The translations under genes were made by a program, and so were the position numbers. This document shows positions 36,791-44,957 of a stretch of 64,000 nt of DNA, piece after piece. Under the pieces are notes generated by a model. It saw only the letters and a list, made by a program, of their open reading frames with translations, ran no database searches and was not told the origin of the DNA. Source of the stretch: Alphaproteobacteria bacterium (GTDB taxonomy: Bacteria; Pseudomonadota; Alphaproteobacteria; Caulobacterales; Parvularculaceae). Location of the stretch: the NCBI GenBank assembly GCA_016125425.1, contig WGLT01000002.1, positions 62,001 to 126,000 of the forward strand, in the 5' to 3' direction. Each line of letters starts with the position of its first letter. Position 1 is the stretch's first letter.

Positions 36791-38449
36791 TCAGCGGCGG
36801 ACTCGCGCGCGGCGGCGGGGCGCCAATCCTGCGCCGAGCGCGATCAGGAAAAGCGCGAAAAAGCCGGCGTCGCCGAACCGCGCGTAAAGCGTCGGCGGCA
36901 GCGGTTTCGGCAGCCTGGCGTCAATCCGGCCCGCCCGGTAGAGCCGGATCTTTTCGAGCGTGCGCCCTTTGGCGTCGATCAGCGTCGAAATGCCGGTATT
37001 GGCCGAGCGCGCCATGGGCAGCCCTTCCTCGATCGAACGCAGGCGCGCCTGATCAAGATGTTGCCGCGGCCCTGAACTGTCGCCGAACCACGCGTCATTC
37101 GTGACCGCGACGAGCCAGTCGGGGCGCGCGCCCTTCGGGTAGATTTCTCCCGGGAAGATCGCTTCGTAACAGATGAGGGGCGAAAAAGACGTCCCGCCCG
37201 CGCGCAGCGTCGCGGGACCGGCGCCGGGCGTGAAGCCTTCGTCATAGGGGGCAAGCTGCGCAAGGCCGACCGCGCGCAGAAATCCCTGCAACGGCAAATA
37301 TTCGCCGAAAGGCACAAGATGGTGCTTGTCATAGGTCGCGACAGGAACGCGGCCCGCGGCCGTTTCGGGAAAAACCCCGAGGGAATTGTAGTAATGAGTC
37401 TTGCCGCGCGCATCGACATCGCGCCGGACCATGCCGGAGACGAGAATCGCCCGATCCGGCAGATCCTCTTCGATTCGCTTCAGGGCGCTTGGCGCTTCAT
37501 CGAGAAGCGGCGCGGCGTTTTCGGGCCATATGACGTAAGTCGTTCCCTTGACCGGACCTTCCGAAAGATCGAGCTGGCGCAGAAAGTTTTCGGTCGTCTT
37601 GTCGGGATCGATCTTCTGGCGTTGCGGGATCGCAGGCTGGACGATCCGCACAAAGATATTGTCGTACGCGCCGGGCCCCGGCAGCGCCAGGCGCGCCGCG
37701 CCGATCGCATAGATGAGCGCGAGGCCGCCGACCGCGATCGCAGCGCCCTTCAGAACGGCGCCTTCCGGCGCGAACGCAGCCGGCGCGGCGGCGAGCGCCA
37801 CGACGAGAAGGCTGAGCCCGTAAACGCCGAGCCAGGCGGCGAGCTGCCCGCCCACAGCGGCCCCGGCCAGCGCCTGGCCGGGAAGATTCCAGGGAAGTCC
37901 GGTCAGCACATGGCCGCGCGCATATTCGAACGCCATGAATATCGCCGCGAAAAGCAGGATGCGCCTCCAGCCGCGCCGCCAGAGGGCGGCCGAAACCGCG
38001 ACCGCCGCGCCCGTGAACAGGCCCAGAAAGGACGGCATGCCGATGACGACGAATGGCGACATCCACGCAAACTCTTCGGCCTGCACGAAAAAGGAGAGCG
38101 CGATCCAGTAAACGCCAAGCAGGAAAAAGCCGAATCCGAAAAACCAGCCGACGCCGAATGCGGCGCGGCGCGGTCTGTCTCCCGCCGCCGCCCCGTCGAT
38201 GAGAAGGACCAGGCTCGCAAACCCGGCGGCCATCAGGGGCAAGATGTAGAACGGCGCGAAAGCGAGCGCCGTCGCCGCGCCGGCGGCGAGCGCCGCAAAC
38301 CGCCGCTTCCAGCCCGTGAGCCCGGCGATCGTCCGCGTCAGCGCGGAAAGACGCGCGTCAACGCGCGCAATGAGGGCGCGGACGCCGGCTGTTTGCGCGG
38401 CGGCCGTCGGCGATTCGGGCTGCGTCGAAGACTCCAAGATATTTCTCAA
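36791..38449 (-). CDS. lnt: Apolipoprotein N-acyltransferase
   Basis: A 552-residue inner-membrane protein with about six N-terminal hydrophobic helices and a nitrilase-like periplasmic domain. The catalytic triad is readable: Glu in VIWPENAAPLL, Lys in TYDKHHLVPFGEYLPL, and Cys in PLICYEAIFPGE. It adds the third acyl chain to the N-terminal cysteine of lipoproteins such as the DUF885 protein here. The start overlaps the corC stop by 4 bp. Confidence 0.96.
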   Translation of the reverse strand: MRNILESSTQPESPTAAAQTAGVRALIARVDARLSALTRTIAGLTGWKRRFAALAAGAATALAFAPFYILPLMAAGFASLVLLIDGAAAGDRPRRAAFGVGWFFGFGFFLLGVYWIALSFFVQAEEFAWMSPFVVIGMPSFLGLFTGAAVAVSAALWRRGWRRILLFAAIFMAFEYARGHVLTGLPWNLPGQALAGAAVGGQLAAWLGVYGLSLLVVALAAAPAAFAPEGAVLKGAAIAVGGLALIYAIGAARLALPGPGAYDNIFVRIVQPAIPQRQKIDPDKTTENFLRQLDLSEGPVKGTTYVIWPENAAPLLDEAPSALKRIEEDLPDRAILVSGMVRRDVDARGKTHYYNSLGVFPETAAGRVPVATYDKHHLVPFGEYLPLQGFLRAVGLAQLAPYDEGFTPGAGPATLRAGGTSFSPLICYEAIFPGEIYPKGARPDWLVAVTNDAWFGDSSGPRQHLDQARLRSIEEGLPMARSANTGISTLIDAKGRTLEKIRLYRAGRIDARLPKPLPPTLYARFGDAGFFALFLIALGAGLAPRRRARVRR

Positions 38450-39402
38450 ACCGCCGCATCCGGCGCAGCTTCGGCCGTTGCGGACCTGCGACGTATACGA
38501 ATTTTTCTTATCTTGCGCGCGTCGGCCTCCGTCACCTCGAAGTCGTAACCTGAGGGATGGGAGATCACCTCCCCGCGCTGCGGCACGCGGCCCGCAAGCC
38601 AGATGACGAGCCCGCCCAGCGTTTCGGCTTCGTCGTCCTCCGCCTCCAGATGAATGCCTGTCTCCTCCTCAAAATCCGCGAGCTCCAGGCGGGCGTCGGC
38701 GTCAAAACCGCCGCCCTGGATCGGCGTCAGCGTCGGCGCCTCCTCCTCGTCATGTTCGTCATTGATGTCGCCGACGATTTCCTCGACAAGATCTTCGATC
38801 GTAACAAGACCGTCAGTTCCGCCATATTCGTCGATCACGAGCGCCATATGGATGCGCGAGGCCTGCATCTTCAACAAGAGATCGGTGATGCGCATGGAAG
38901 GCGGCACATAGAGAAGGTCGCGCCTTATCTGTTTCAGAATCGGCGCATCCTGGGGCGTGTCGCCGGGGCGCGCGATCAGTTGGACGACATCCTTGATGTG
39001 CGCCATGCCGAGCGGGTTGTCGAGATCGCCGCGATAAATCGGCAAACGCGAATGCCCCGCCTCGGCGAAGGCGCGGATCAGATCGTTGAGTCGCGTTTCG
39101 ACGTCGACCGCGATGATATCGGCGCGCGGCGCCATAACGTCGGCGACGCGCTTTTCATCAAAAGCGATGACGCGTTCGATCATTTCCCGTCGCGCGCGAG
39201 GAAGGCGTTTGACCGCTTCGCCCTTGCCAAGCGCTTCGACCAGCCTGTCTTCGCCGGGCTTCGCCCAGCGGCCGAACAGTCTCGACAAAAAGCCGTTCCC
39301 CGGGTCGTCTTCGGTCTCTTCGGCGTCCGTCGACGCCGGATCTGCGCTCCTGGCCGCCGGCGCGCCGGCGACGGGGCTAGCGCGTGCAGCCTCGCCTTCC
39401 AT
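38446..39402 (-). CDS. corC: HlyC/CorC-family CBS-domain protein
   Basis: A 318-residue soluble protein with two CBS domains (VADVMAPRADIIAVDVETRLNDLI and RDLLYVPPSMRITDLLLKMQ to DEYGGTDGLVTIEDLVEEIVGDI) and a C-terminal transporter-associated domain. No membrane segments, so it is the CorC/YbeX short form rather than a CNNM-like transporter. Linked to magnesium and cobalt homeostasis, and to ribosome function in E. coli ybeX. Overlaps ybeY by one base and lnt by four. Confidence 0.88.
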   Translation of the reverse strand: MEGEAARASPVAGAPAARSADPASTDAEETEDDPGNGFLSRLFGRWAKPGEDRLVEALGKGEAVKRLPRARREMIERVIAFDEKRVADVMAPRADIIAVDVETRLNDLIRAFAEAGHSRLPIYRGDLDNPLGMAHIKDVVQLIARPGDTPQDAPILKQIRRDLLYVPPSMRITDLLLKMQASRIHMALVIDEYGGTDGLVTIEDLVEEIVGDINDEHDEEEAPTLTPIQGGGFDADARLELADFEEETGIHLEAEDDEAETLGGLVIWLAGRVPQRGEVISHPSGYDFEVTEADARKIRKIRIRRRSATAEAAPDAAV

Positions 39403-39875
39403 CAGCTTTCCAGTTCCGCCTCTTCATATGGGTCGGCGACGCCGACCGCGCCCAGAATCGCGGTTTCGAGGCGCTCCATCAAGAGCGCTTCGCGATCGTC
39501 CATATGGTCATAGCCGACAAGATGCAAAAGCCCGTGCGCGATGAGATGGGCGGCGTGATCGGCGAGCGCGACGCCCTTTTCGCGGGCCTCGCGCGCGCAG
39601 GTCTCATAAGCGAGCGCGACGTCGCCGAGCAGCCCCGCCGCGCCCGACGGAAACGAAAGAACATTGGTGGGCGCATCCTTGCCGCGGAACCGCCGGTTCA
39701 GATCGCGGACCGTCGCATCGTCCGTAAAAAGTATCGCCGCCTCGCCGGCGAGCCGCGGCTCGCGCGCGCGCGCGGCGTCGAACACCCGGCGCGCAAGCGT
39801 CTCGGCCTCGGGCAAGGCGCGCGCCCAGCCGGCGGCCTCGACGATCGCTTCGACGCCGGCCTCGGAAGCGCTCAC
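39402..39875 (-). CDS. ybeY: Endoribonuclease YbeY
   Basis: A 157-residue enzyme with the exact zinc motif HxxxHxxxxxH (HGLLHLVGYDH) and the upstream DLNRRFRGKDAPTNVLSFP block of the UPF0054 family. It processes the 3' end of 16S rRNA and takes part in 70S quality control. The start overlaps the phoH stop by 4 bp in the conserved miaB-phoH-ybeY-corC-lnt order. Confidence 0.95.
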   Translation of the reverse strand: MSASEAGVEAIVEAAGWARALPEAETLARRVFDAARAREPRLAGEAAILFTDDATVRDLNRRFRGKDAPTNVLSFPSGAAGLLGDVALAYETCAREAREKGVALADHAAHLIAHGLLHLVGYDHMDDREALLMERLETAILGAVGVADPYEEAELES

Positions 39876-40897
39876 GGCTTTCGGGACCGCCCGGCGCGCA
39901 TCGCAGCGCGGCGGTCATAGGCGTCGATGATGCGCGCGACGAGCGGATGGCGAACGACGTCGCCTGCCGCGAACCGCGTCACGGCGACGCCTTCGACGCC
40001 TTCGAGAAGCTCAAGCGCGTCCGCGAGGCCTGACGGTTCGCCGGCGGGCAAGTCGCTCTGCGAAGGGTCGCCCGTCACCGCCATATGCGCGCCCTCGCCA
40101 AGACGCGTCAGAAACATTTTCATCTGCGCGATCGTCGCATTCTGCGCCTCGTCGAGGATCACCGCGGCGCGCGCGAGCGTGCGCCCGCGCATAAAGGCGA
40201 GCGGCGCGATTTCGATATCAGCCGACGCGATCCGTCGTTCTATATAATCCGCGTGCATCATATCATGGAGCGCGTCGTATAAAGGACGCAGATAGGGATC
40301 GACCTTTTCCTTGACGTCGCCGGGCAAGAAGCCGATGCGCTCGCCCGCCTCGACCGCAGGACGCGAAAGAATGATCCGCTCCACGGCGCCCGACAAGAGC
40401 AGGCCGACTGCGTGCGCGACGGCGAGATATGTCTTGCCCGTCCCGGCCGGTCCGACCCCGAAAACGAGATCGGCGCGCGCCAGCGCTTCGAGATAGGCGC
40501 GCTGGTTCGGCGTTCTGGGACCGATGAGCCGCTTCGGCGTGCGGATCGAGGGGCCGGCCTGCGCGGGCGAGGCCGCGCCGCCCTCCTCCGCGAGCTTGGC
40601 CGCGGCGCGCACCTCCGCCAATCCGAGGGATTCGCCGCGTTCGAGCTGTCGATAGAGCGCGTTCAATACATTGACCGCCCGCAGACGCGCCGGCGGCGGG
40701 CCCGACACGGCGAATCTGTTTCCGCGCGGATCAATTCTGACCCCGAGCGCCTCTTCGAGAAGCATCAGATGCGCGTCATGTTCGCCCGACAACTCCGCAA
40801 CGAGCCGGTTGTCATGGAACGCCACATAATCGATGGCGTCGGCGGTTTTCGGTTCGCTCAAACGGCTCTCGCGCTCGCTGTCATCGGCCCCTCGCAT
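39872..40897 (-). CDS. phoH: PhoH-like ATPase
   Basis: A protein of about 341 residues with a degenerate N-terminal KH-like part ([15 protein letters not shown]) and a PhoH ATPase domain: Walker [17 protein letters not shown], Walker [11 protein letters not shown], and [11 protein letters not shown]. PhoH2/YbeZ-type proteins act with YbeY in RNA processing. The start is uncertain: ATG 40897 overlaps miaB by 40 bp. A TTG at 40861, which overlaps the miaB TGA as TTGA, would give 329 residues. Confidence 0.92.
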   Translation of the reverse strand: MRGADDSERESRLSEPKTADAIDYVAFHDNRLVAELSGEHDAHLMLLEEALGVRIDPRGNRFAVSGPPPARLRAVNVLNALYRQLERGESLGLAEVRAAAKLAEEGGAASPAQAGPSIRTPKRLIGPRTPNQRAYLEALARADLVFGVGPAGTGKTYLAVAHAVGLLLSGAVERIILSRPAVEAGERIGFLPGDVKEKVDPYLRPLYDALHDMMHADYIERRIASADIEIAPLAFMRGRTLARAAVILDEAQNATIAQMKMFLTRLGEGAHMAVTGDPSQSDLPAGEPSGLADALELLEGVEGVAVTRFAAGDVVRHPLVARIIDAYDRRAAMRAGRSRKP

Positions 40898-42321
40898 AGC
40901 TCGCCGGCGAGGGCGTTCGGGGTCGCGCCGCAAATCCTCACCGGTATGATCGAGCCTAGCATGGATTCTGGCGCCGTCGCGTGAACGCTTTGCAAATAGG
41001 GCGAGCGGCCGATCAACTGGCCGGAATGCCGGCCCTTTTTCTCGAACAGGACGGGCAGGACCCGGCCGGTCTGGGCTTCGGCGAAGGCGCGCCGCTGCGT
41101 CTCGATCGCCGCCTGCAGCGCGGCGAGGCGTTCGTCCTTGACCGCCTCGGGAACCTGTTTTGGAAGGCCCGCCGCCGGCGTGCCGGGCCGGCGCGAATAT
41201 TTGAAGGAATAGGCCGAGGCGTAGCCGAGCGTCTCGATCAGGGCCAAAGTCTCTTTGAAATCCTCGTCGGTTTCGCCCGGGAAACCGACGATGAAGTCGC
41301 CGGAGAGCGCGATGTCCGGCCGGGCGGCGCGCACGCGCCCGATGAGCGCGGCGTAGTCGGCGGCGGTATGGCCGCGATTCATCGCCTTCAGGATCCGGTC
41401 CGAGCCGGACTGAACGGGTAGATGAAGATAGGGCATCAGCTTGTCGAGCGCGCCCAGCGCCTCAATGATATCGTCGTCCATGTCGCGCGGATGCGAGGTC
41501 GTAAATCGCAGCCGCTCGATCCCCTCGAGGCGCGACAGCGCCCGGCAGAGCTGTCCGAGCCCCCAAAGACCATCTTTTCTCGGCTTTATTCCGGCGCCGA
41601 AACCAGCCGGCGCCGGCGCCGACCAGGCGTTCACATTCTGGCCGAGCAGGGTGAGTTCGCGCACGCCGCGCCGGGCGAGGCTCTCCGCTTCGGCGATAAG
41701 GGCCGCGGCGGGACGCGAGACCTCCGAGCCGCGCGTATAGGGGACGACGCAAAAGGCGCAAAACTTGTCGCAGCCTTCCTGGATCGTCAGAAAGGCTGTC
41801 GGTCCGCCCGCCGCCGATCGCTCCGGGAGGCGGTCGAACTTCTCTTCGACCGAGAAATCCGTCTCGAGGATTTCGCCGCGCTCGCGCGCCGCCCGGGCGA
41901 GCATTTCCGGCAGGCGATGATAGGCCTGCGGCCCGAAGACCATGTCGACGGCCGGCGCGCGGGCGGCGATTTCGCCGCCTTCGGCTTGCGCGACGCAGCC
42001 CGCGACCGCGAGCAGCATCGGGCGGCCCTGCGCCGCGCGCGCGTCCTTCAGGGGCTTGAGACGGCCGATGTCGGAAAAGACCTTTTCCGTCGCTTTTTCG
42101 CGAATATGGCAGGTGTTGAGAATGACGAGATCGGCCGCTTCGGGCGCCGCAACGGCGCGGTAGCCGAGCGGGCGGAGCAGATCCGCCATCCGCTCGGAGT
42201 CGTAGACATTCATCTGACACCCATAGGTGCGGATGAAGACCCCTTTGGCGGCGCGCCCGCCGGGCGCCGGCTTTTCCTGGGCGGCGATGTCTGTCACGGT
42301 CAGTCCTTTCGCGGGGCGCAT
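40858..42321 (-). CDS. miaB: tRNA-2-methylthio-N6-dimethylallyladenosine synthase
   Basis: A 487-residue methylthiotransferase. The N-terminal UPF0004 domain has three cluster cysteines ([15 protein letters not shown] with Cys35, NTCHIRE, and AGCVAQ). The radical-SAM site is [17 protein letters not shown], and a C-terminal TRAM domain ends near LAGELCEG. It adds the methylthio group at A37 of tRNAs. It heads the phoH-ybeY-corC-lnt run. The first about 25 residues before GVFIRTYGC are not conserved, so a later start cannot be excluded. Confidence 0.96.
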   Translation of the reverse strand: MRPAKGLTVTDIAAQEKPAPGGRAAKGVFIRTYGCQMNVYDSERMADLLRPLGYRAVAAPEAADLVILNTCHIREKATEKVFSDIGRLKPLKDARAAQGRPMLLAVAGCVAQAEGGEIAARAPAVDMVFGPQAYHRLPEMLARAARERGEILETDFSVEEKFDRLPERSAAGGPTAFLTIQEGCDKFCAFCVVPYTRGSEVSRPAAALIAEAESLARRGVRELTLLGQNVNAWSAPAPAGFGAGIKPRKDGLWGLGQLCRALSRLEGIERLRFTTSHPRDMDDDIIEALGALDKLMPYLHLPVQSGSDRILKAMNRGHTAADYAALIGRVRAARPDIALSGDFIVGFPGETDEDFKETLALIETLGYASAYSFKYSRRPGTPAAGLPKQVPEAVKDERLAALQAAIETQRRAFAEAQTGRVLPVLFEKKGRHSGQLIGRSPYLQSVHATAPESMLGSIIPVRICGATPNALAGELCEGPMTASARAV

Positions 42322-42440
42322 CTATGGGCGAGCGCGAAGCGGCGCGCAAGCGGGCCCGTCGCGCGCTTGTGACCGCAAATGCGTTGATCCTGCGCGGCTT
42401 TCGGTGAAACTGGCGGCGTTGAAAGCAAAGAGACTTCCGG

Positions 42441-43184
42441 TTGCGTGAGGCGGCGAAAAGGGGCTGGGCGATCCTGGTATTGGTTTCCGGCGCATCGCTT
42501 GCGCCGGGCGGGACTGTTTTCGCCCAGGAAGCGGACAGCGGCCATCCCGTCCTGGTCGAGATGTTCCTGTCGCAGGCATGCCGGCAATCTCCTCCGGCGG
42601 CGGACTATCTGACGCAGTTGCGCGCCCGGCCGGACGTCGTGGTGCTCGACTGGCATGTCGACTACTGGAACATGCTGTCGAGCGGCAAGAAGGGCCGCTG
42701 GGCGGATCCATTCTCCGACGCTGAATTTTCAAAGCGCCAGCGCGCCTATAATCGCCGTATCCGTCACAAGGATATGGTGTTTACGCCGCAGGCCATTATC
42801 GGCGGCGAGGTGAGCGCCGTCGGATCGAGCAGGGCCGAAATCGAAATGGGGATCGCGACGCAGCGCGCATCCGGGCCGAATTCGGAAACGATCGAGATCG
42901 CCAAAGACGCCGGCAAGCTGGCGATCGCCGTCCGGGGCGACGAAAGCGCGGAGATCTATCTCGTCACTTTCAGGAAATGGGCGACGACCGACGTAACCGG
43001 CGGCGACAACGCCGGAATGACCTTTCTTGAGCCCAATATCGTGACCGGCGCCGCTCTGCTCGGCGTATCGAGCTCGACGCATGTCAGTTTCGAAGCGCCG
43101 ACGCCAGCGGAGGGTTCGGGCTGCGCCGTCATCGCGCAAAAACCGGGCCAGGGGAAAGTGCTCGCGGCGCGCTATTGCCCTTAG
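42441..43184 (+). CDS. DUF1223 thioredoxin-like secreted protein with altered cysteine motif
   Basis: A 247-residue protein starting at TTG 42441; only this start gives the signal peptide (REAAKRGWAILVLVSGASLAPGGTVFAQ). The body follows DUF1223: VLVEMFLSQACRQSPPAADYL, VLDWHVDYWNML, WADPFSDAEFSKRQRAY and VFTPQAIIGGEV. Usual members carry C-x-x-C before PPAD; here the second cysteine is serine (CRQS), so disulfide redox chemistry seems lost or changed. Periplasmic. Ends 18 bp before the convergent ferritin-like gene. Confidence 0.82.
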   Translation: MREAAKRGWAILVLVSGASLAPGGTVFAQEADSGHPVLVEMFLSQACRQSPPAADYLTQLRARPDVVVLDWHVDYWNMLSSGKKGRWADPFSDAEFSKRQRAYNRRIRHKDMVFTPQAIIGGEVSAVGSSRAEIEMGIATQRASGPNSETIEIAKDAGKLAIAVRGDESAEIYLVTFRKWATTDVTGGDNAGMTFLEPNIVTGAALLGVSSSTHVSFEAPTPAEGSGCAVIAQKPGQGKVLAARYCP

Positions 43185-43202
43185 CGGCGCGCGGCGCAGC
43201 GG

Positions 43203-44297
43203 CTATTCCGCAGCCGCGCCGACCGCGGCGACGCTTTCGACATATTGCCGGCGTTTTTTCTTGTTTTCTTCGTCGAACTCTTCCGCACGCCGATTGTCCT
43301 CCTTGACGAGCGATTCATAATCAGTGTTCGCGAAATCGAGAACGCCCATCTTGGCGTAGGCCGCCTGAATTTTGTCGGACCACAAACCAATGTCGCGCAC
43401 AATGGGAATAATTCGCTGGAAGAGCATCGTGCGGAAGATCTTCATATAGCCGGATTCATCCTGCGCCCTGACGCACTCTTCGACCGGCAGGCCGAGAACC
43501 TCGTAGGCCTCGCGCGCCTCGAAACGGTCGCGCATATGGTAGCAGGCCTCGACGAGAAACTCCTCGCGCTCGTCTTTCTCCGCTTGCGTCAGATGCGGAT
43601 AGTAATCGCGCAGGGCGAGCCGGCCGAAGGCGACATGGCGCGACTCGTCCTGCATCACATAGGCGTTGACCTGTTGTGCGAGCGGGTTTTTCGCCGTTTC
43701 GCGAATATTGGCGAACGCGGCGAGCGCGAGGCCTTCGATCACCACCTGCATGGCGAGATAAGTCATGTCCCAACGCGAATCGCGCAGCGCCTGATCGACG
43801 AGTGTCTGCAAAGGCGGCGTCATCGGATAGGCGACGCCGAAGCCTTCGAGGAATTTCTTGTAGGCCTCCACATGGCGCGCCTCGTCCATCACCTGGGTCG
43901 CGGCGTAGAATTTGGCGTCCATGTCGGGCACCTGCTGGACGATTTTCGCCGCGCAGATCAGCGCGGCCTGTTCGCCCTGCATGAATTGGGAGATCGTCCA
44001 GGACTGGAAGTGGCGGCGCGCATGCGCCCTTTCCTTGTCGGACATCTTTTGCCAGACCGGCGTGTAGTAGATGCCCGTCAGGGTGTCGTCCATGCCCATC
44101 GGGTTTTCTTCGCCGAGCGCCTCGCTCCAGTCGATGCGCTCAAGCGCATCCCACTGCATGTCTTTGCCCTTTTGATAAAGGTGCATCATGTGCTTGCGGC
44201 CGTCGTCATAGCGCCAGTCAAACGCCGCCTCAAAATCCTGAGGCACGGTCCAGCAAGGATCGATATCCGGAATGGGATAGAGCTCGCGCAGGGACAT
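43203..44297 (-). CDS. Ferritin-like diiron protein
   Basis: A 364-residue helical protein started at ATG 44297, with a strong GGAGGAAAG ribosome site. Six diiron ligands follow the classic order: Glu109 (GEQAALICA), Glu139 and His142 (MDEARHVEAY), Glu188 (VIEGLALAAF), and Glu218 and His221 (QDESRHVAFG). This is the carboxylate-bridged site of diiron oxygenases, ribonucleotide reductase R2 and AurF-type N-oxygenases. The length and fifth-helix spacing do not point to a storage ferritin. Its substrate is unknown. The C-terminus is charged (EEFDEENKKKRRQY). An operator-like palindrome covers its putative promoter. Confidence 0.82.
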   Translation of the reverse strand: MSLRELYPIPDIDPCWTVPQDFEAAFDWRYDDGRKHMMHLYQKGKDMQWDALERIDWSEALGEENPMGMDDTLTGIYYTPVWQKMSDKERAHARRHFQSWTISQFMQGEQAALICAAKIVQQVPDMDAKFYAATQVMDEARHVEAYKKFLEGFGVAYPMTPPLQTLVDQALRDSRWDMTYLAMQVVIEGLALAAFANIRETAKNPLAQQVNAYVMQDESRHVAFGRLALRDYYPHLTQAEKDEREEFLVEACYHMRDRFEAREAYEVLGLPVEECVRAQDESGYMKIFRTMLFQRIIPIVRDIGLWSDKIQAAYAKMGVLDFANTDYESLVKEDNRRAEEFDEENKKKRRQYVESVAAVGAAAE

Positions 44298-44373
44298 GGG
44301 ACTTTCCTCCAAGGACGTCTGAACGCGCCTTTGATATCGGCTGCGGCCGCTCCGAAGGAGCGGCGGCATGCAA

Positions 44374-44391
44374 GTACACTATACAGTTTAC
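44374..44391. promoter_or_regulatory. Operator-like palindrome over the ferritin-like gene promoter
   Basis: GTACACTATACAGTTTAC is an imperfect 18-bp palindrome (GTAnACTnTAnAGTnTAC). On the minus strand it contains TATAGT (44383-44378), a good -10 for the ferritin-like gene 80 bp away. The matching -35 is weak (TTGCCG with a 15-bp spacer). The layout suits a TetR-type repressor. Confidence 0.45.
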
Positions 44392-44661
44392 CTGTGCGCG
44401 GCAATCGATTTTTGGAGCGCCGGGCTGGGCGTCCCCGCAAGTGCGGCGCGAGGCGTCCAAAGCGCCCCAACTATCTAGCAGAAAATGTCAATATGTTGGT
44501 TTACAATTATCGATGAACATATCAGAAAATATTCATTGACATCCTTCAGGCCCGCGCCTATCTCGTCTTCGCAAGCGCACAAGAGGCGACGCGCGGCGGC
44601 AGTGACAGCGTATCGCCGCTCGCTGACCGCCTCCTAAAAACAAGAAACTAGAGAGACAGCC
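44392..44661. other. Divergent intergenic region between ferritin-like gene and 38-aa peptide gene
   Basis: No gene is visible here. Apart from the operator-like site and the promoter listed separately, it holds an inverted repeat ATATGTT (44491-44497) / AACATAT (44516-44522) with an 18-bp spacer, inside an AT-rich patch (about 44470-44535) that stands out from the GC-rich surroundings. Confidence 0.4.
44536..44564 (+). promoter_or_regulatory. Strong sigma-70-type promoter for the 38-aa peptide gene
   Basis: A consensus -35 TTGACA (44536-44541), a 17-bp spacer and TATCTC (44559-44564). Transcription would start near 44571, giving an untranslated leader of about 90 nt before the ATG at 44662. 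Confidence 0.55.
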
Positions 44662-44778
44662 ATGAACAGCATCGCATCGTTCGCTCTGCAGATCGTCATC
44701 GCTCTCGGCCTCGCTTCGGCGGCGGGCGCGGCGATCGTGACGAGCGCGGCGTTCCTCGCCAATAACGTCGTCGCCTAG
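44662..44778 (+). CDS. 38-residue hydrophobic peptide
   Basis: ATG 44662 follows AGAGAGACAG at good spacing and the frame ends in TAG at 44778. The product begins MNSIASFALQIVIALGLASA and ends in FLANNVVA; it is one long hydrophobic, alanine-rich segment with hardly any charge, so a single-span membrane peptide is likely. It has its own promoter (44536) and a strong terminator (44874), which supports a real, well-expressed gene. No family recognised. It could be a small membrane regulator or a toxin-like peptide, but nothing in the sequence decides this. Confidence 0.6.
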   Translation: MNSIASFALQIVIALGLASAAGAAIVTSAAFLANNVVA

Positions 44779-44873
44779 GCGCGCCGACAGAGCCCCCTGC
44801 CGCCGAGTCGCCGTCCGCCTCACGCCCCCCCTAGAAGCGGACACCCTCCCCCCTCGAACTCGGCGGAAACCCC

Positions 44874-44912
44874 GGCGCGGAAGCACCCCCCTGCTTCCGC
44901 GCCGAAATTTTA
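44874..44912 (+). terminator. Rho-independent terminator after the 38-aa peptide gene
   Basis: GGCGCGGAAGCA and TGCTTCCGCGCC form a perfect 12-bp stem around a CCCCCC loop, followed by GAAATTTTA. It is the strongest hairpin terminator in the window. The 95 bp between the stop and the hairpin are C-rich and hold no gene. Confidence 0.85.
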
Positions 44913-44957
44913 TGCGGCCCTACCGGCCGCGCCGATCCGGTATGACCAGCCCTGCGC

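Noticed and set aside
35390-37075. A 561-codon plus-strand frame across metK, xre and lnt
   Set aside because: It crosses three well-supported genes on the other strand and has no recognisable motif.
43185-43202. GC-rich inverted repeat between the DUF1223 and ferritin-like stops
   Set aside because: It may fold but has no T run on either strand; I do not call a terminator.
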